Shown here one piece after another: positions 63,480-64,000 of a stretch of 64,000 nt of DNA. A model generated the notes under the pieces. It did not search any database. It had not been told where the DNA came from and saw nothing but the letters and a program-made list of their open reading frames with translations. The stretch's first letter is position 1, and the number at the start of each line of letters is the position of its first letter. Source of the DNA: Lewinellaceae bacterium (GTDB taxonomy: Bacteria; Bacteroidota; Bacteroidia; Chitinophagales; Saprospiraceae); NCBI GenBank assembly GCA_020636195.1, contig JACJYH010000002.1:124001-188000 (forward strand). Reading direction: 5' to 3'. The position numbers and the translations under genes were made by a program.

Positions 63480-64000
63480 ATGCAAATGCCAAAAATTATG
63501 AGAAAGGCGATCCATATTATTGGATTCTTTGCATTTGGATTTTTCATTATTGGGTTGGTATATAATAAGCAAAATAAAGCCTACCAAGCTGAATGTCAGC
63601 TAAAAGGTATGGCTGGAGATTGCTCTTTGCTGCATAAAATATTCGAAGATTTCAGTAATGCTAACTACATGTGGTTAGTCATTCCTGTGATATTATTTAT
63701 GATTTCCAACTGGTTTAGAGCACTGCGATGGAAGATGCTTCTCAATGCTTTGGGTTACTATCCGAAGATGTATAACTTGTTTGGTACAGTGATGATCAAC
63801 TACCTAACAAACTTAGGCATACCGCGATCTGGTGAAATTATAAGAGGCGGATTGATCTCTAAGTATGAAAATATTCCCGTTGAAAAAGCTTTAGGTACCA
63901 TAGTAACGGATAGAGTGTTTGATGTTATCATGCTATTGATAACTTTTTGCATTGCTCTAGTGGTGGGTGGTAATAGATTTATTCAGTATCTAAACTCAAA
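63480..64000 (+). CDS. Flippase-like (lysylphosphatidylglycerol synthase TM/UPF0104) protein, 5' part
   Basis: The first 173 codons of a gene running out of the window. The first ATG (MQMPKIMRKAIHIIG) begins an N-terminal helix. The ISNWFRALRWKMLLNALGY segment and NYLTNLGIPRSGEIIRGGLISKYENI are hallmarks of the family, as is GTIVTDRVFDVIMLLI. These proteins are multi-helix membrane proteins, often near glycolipid or polar-lipid genes. Confidence 0.87.
   Translation, partial: MQMPKIMRKAIHIIGFFAFGFFIIGLVYNKQNKAYQAECQLKGMAGDCSLLHKIFEDFSNANYMWLVIPVILFMISNWFRALRWKMLLNALGYYPKMYNLFGTVMINYLTNLGIPRSGEIIRGGLISKYENIPVEKALGTIVTDRVFDVIMLLITFCIALVVGGNRFIQYLNS

Overview
The window looks like a chromosomal segment of a Bacteroidota bacterium, most likely from the Saprospiraceae or a close relative (inference). 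The evidence is low GC, starts without Shine-Dalgarno sites, promoters of the TTG-N(19-21)-TAnnTTTG type, a type IX secretion (T9SS) C-terminal domain, SprB-like repeats, and an alternative complex III (ACIII) operon joined to a cytochrome oxidase operon. No phage, plasmid or CRISPR locus is seen.

Positions 1-12,600 are mostly core genes: the end of a RelA/SpoT protein, a Fur regulator, a methyltransferase, an EamA transporter and a SET protein. A minus-strand DUF4350/DUF4129/SpoIIM-like set follows, opposed by an RDD membrane protein. Next come an oligopeptide ABC transporter operon (lipoprotein plus two permeases) and ATP-dependent PEP carboxykinase. At 12,690-14,185 a Y1 (IS200/REP-associated) transposase sits in a dense array of REP-like palindromes whose orientation flips midway.

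Positions 14,365-28,650 hold a secreted endonuclease-like protein and a pair of surface proteins, one ending in dockerin-like repeats and the other combining a possible cohesin-like domain with a T9SS signal. They are followed by msrA, tRNA-His, folK, trigger factor, tRNA-Leu(UAG), anmK, a glycosyltransferase, ctlX, a CHAP protein and an OmpA/SprB-repeat protein. A family of about 160-bp MITE-like elements with GAGTATG termini and TTA target duplications starts in this part; five copies lie in the window.

Positions 28,650-39,200 are an AT-rich accessory island. A 670-residue lipoprotein with a Gly-rich linker and an HEGIH zinc-protease-like motif is followed by at least eight small exported or lipoprotein genes of unknown function. 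A 1.4-kb segment is duplicated (one gene copy broken by a stop codon), and part of it occurs a third time. This is the part most likely to hold an undescribed system, perhaps a metallopeptidase effector with an array of protective lipoproteins, but that is inference only.

Positions 39,200-46,200 return to housekeeping genes: CBS protein, cdd, rplT-rpmI (without infC), a FemAB/GNAT-like protein, purE-purK, yajC, a YfiT/DinB protein and RNase P RNA, whose promoter abuts a MITE. Positions 46,430-62,950 form one long respiratory operon: actABCDEF, then cytochrome oxidase subunit II (fused to an OmpA-like peptidoglycan-binding domain), subunit I, ctaB, two subunit III genes, subunit IV, a SCO-like protein lacking the copper cysteines, a DUF420 protein and a small CPMC protein. 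Electrons would pass from quinol through ACIII and its cytochromes to the oxidase. The window ends with panD and the start of a flippase-like membrane protein.
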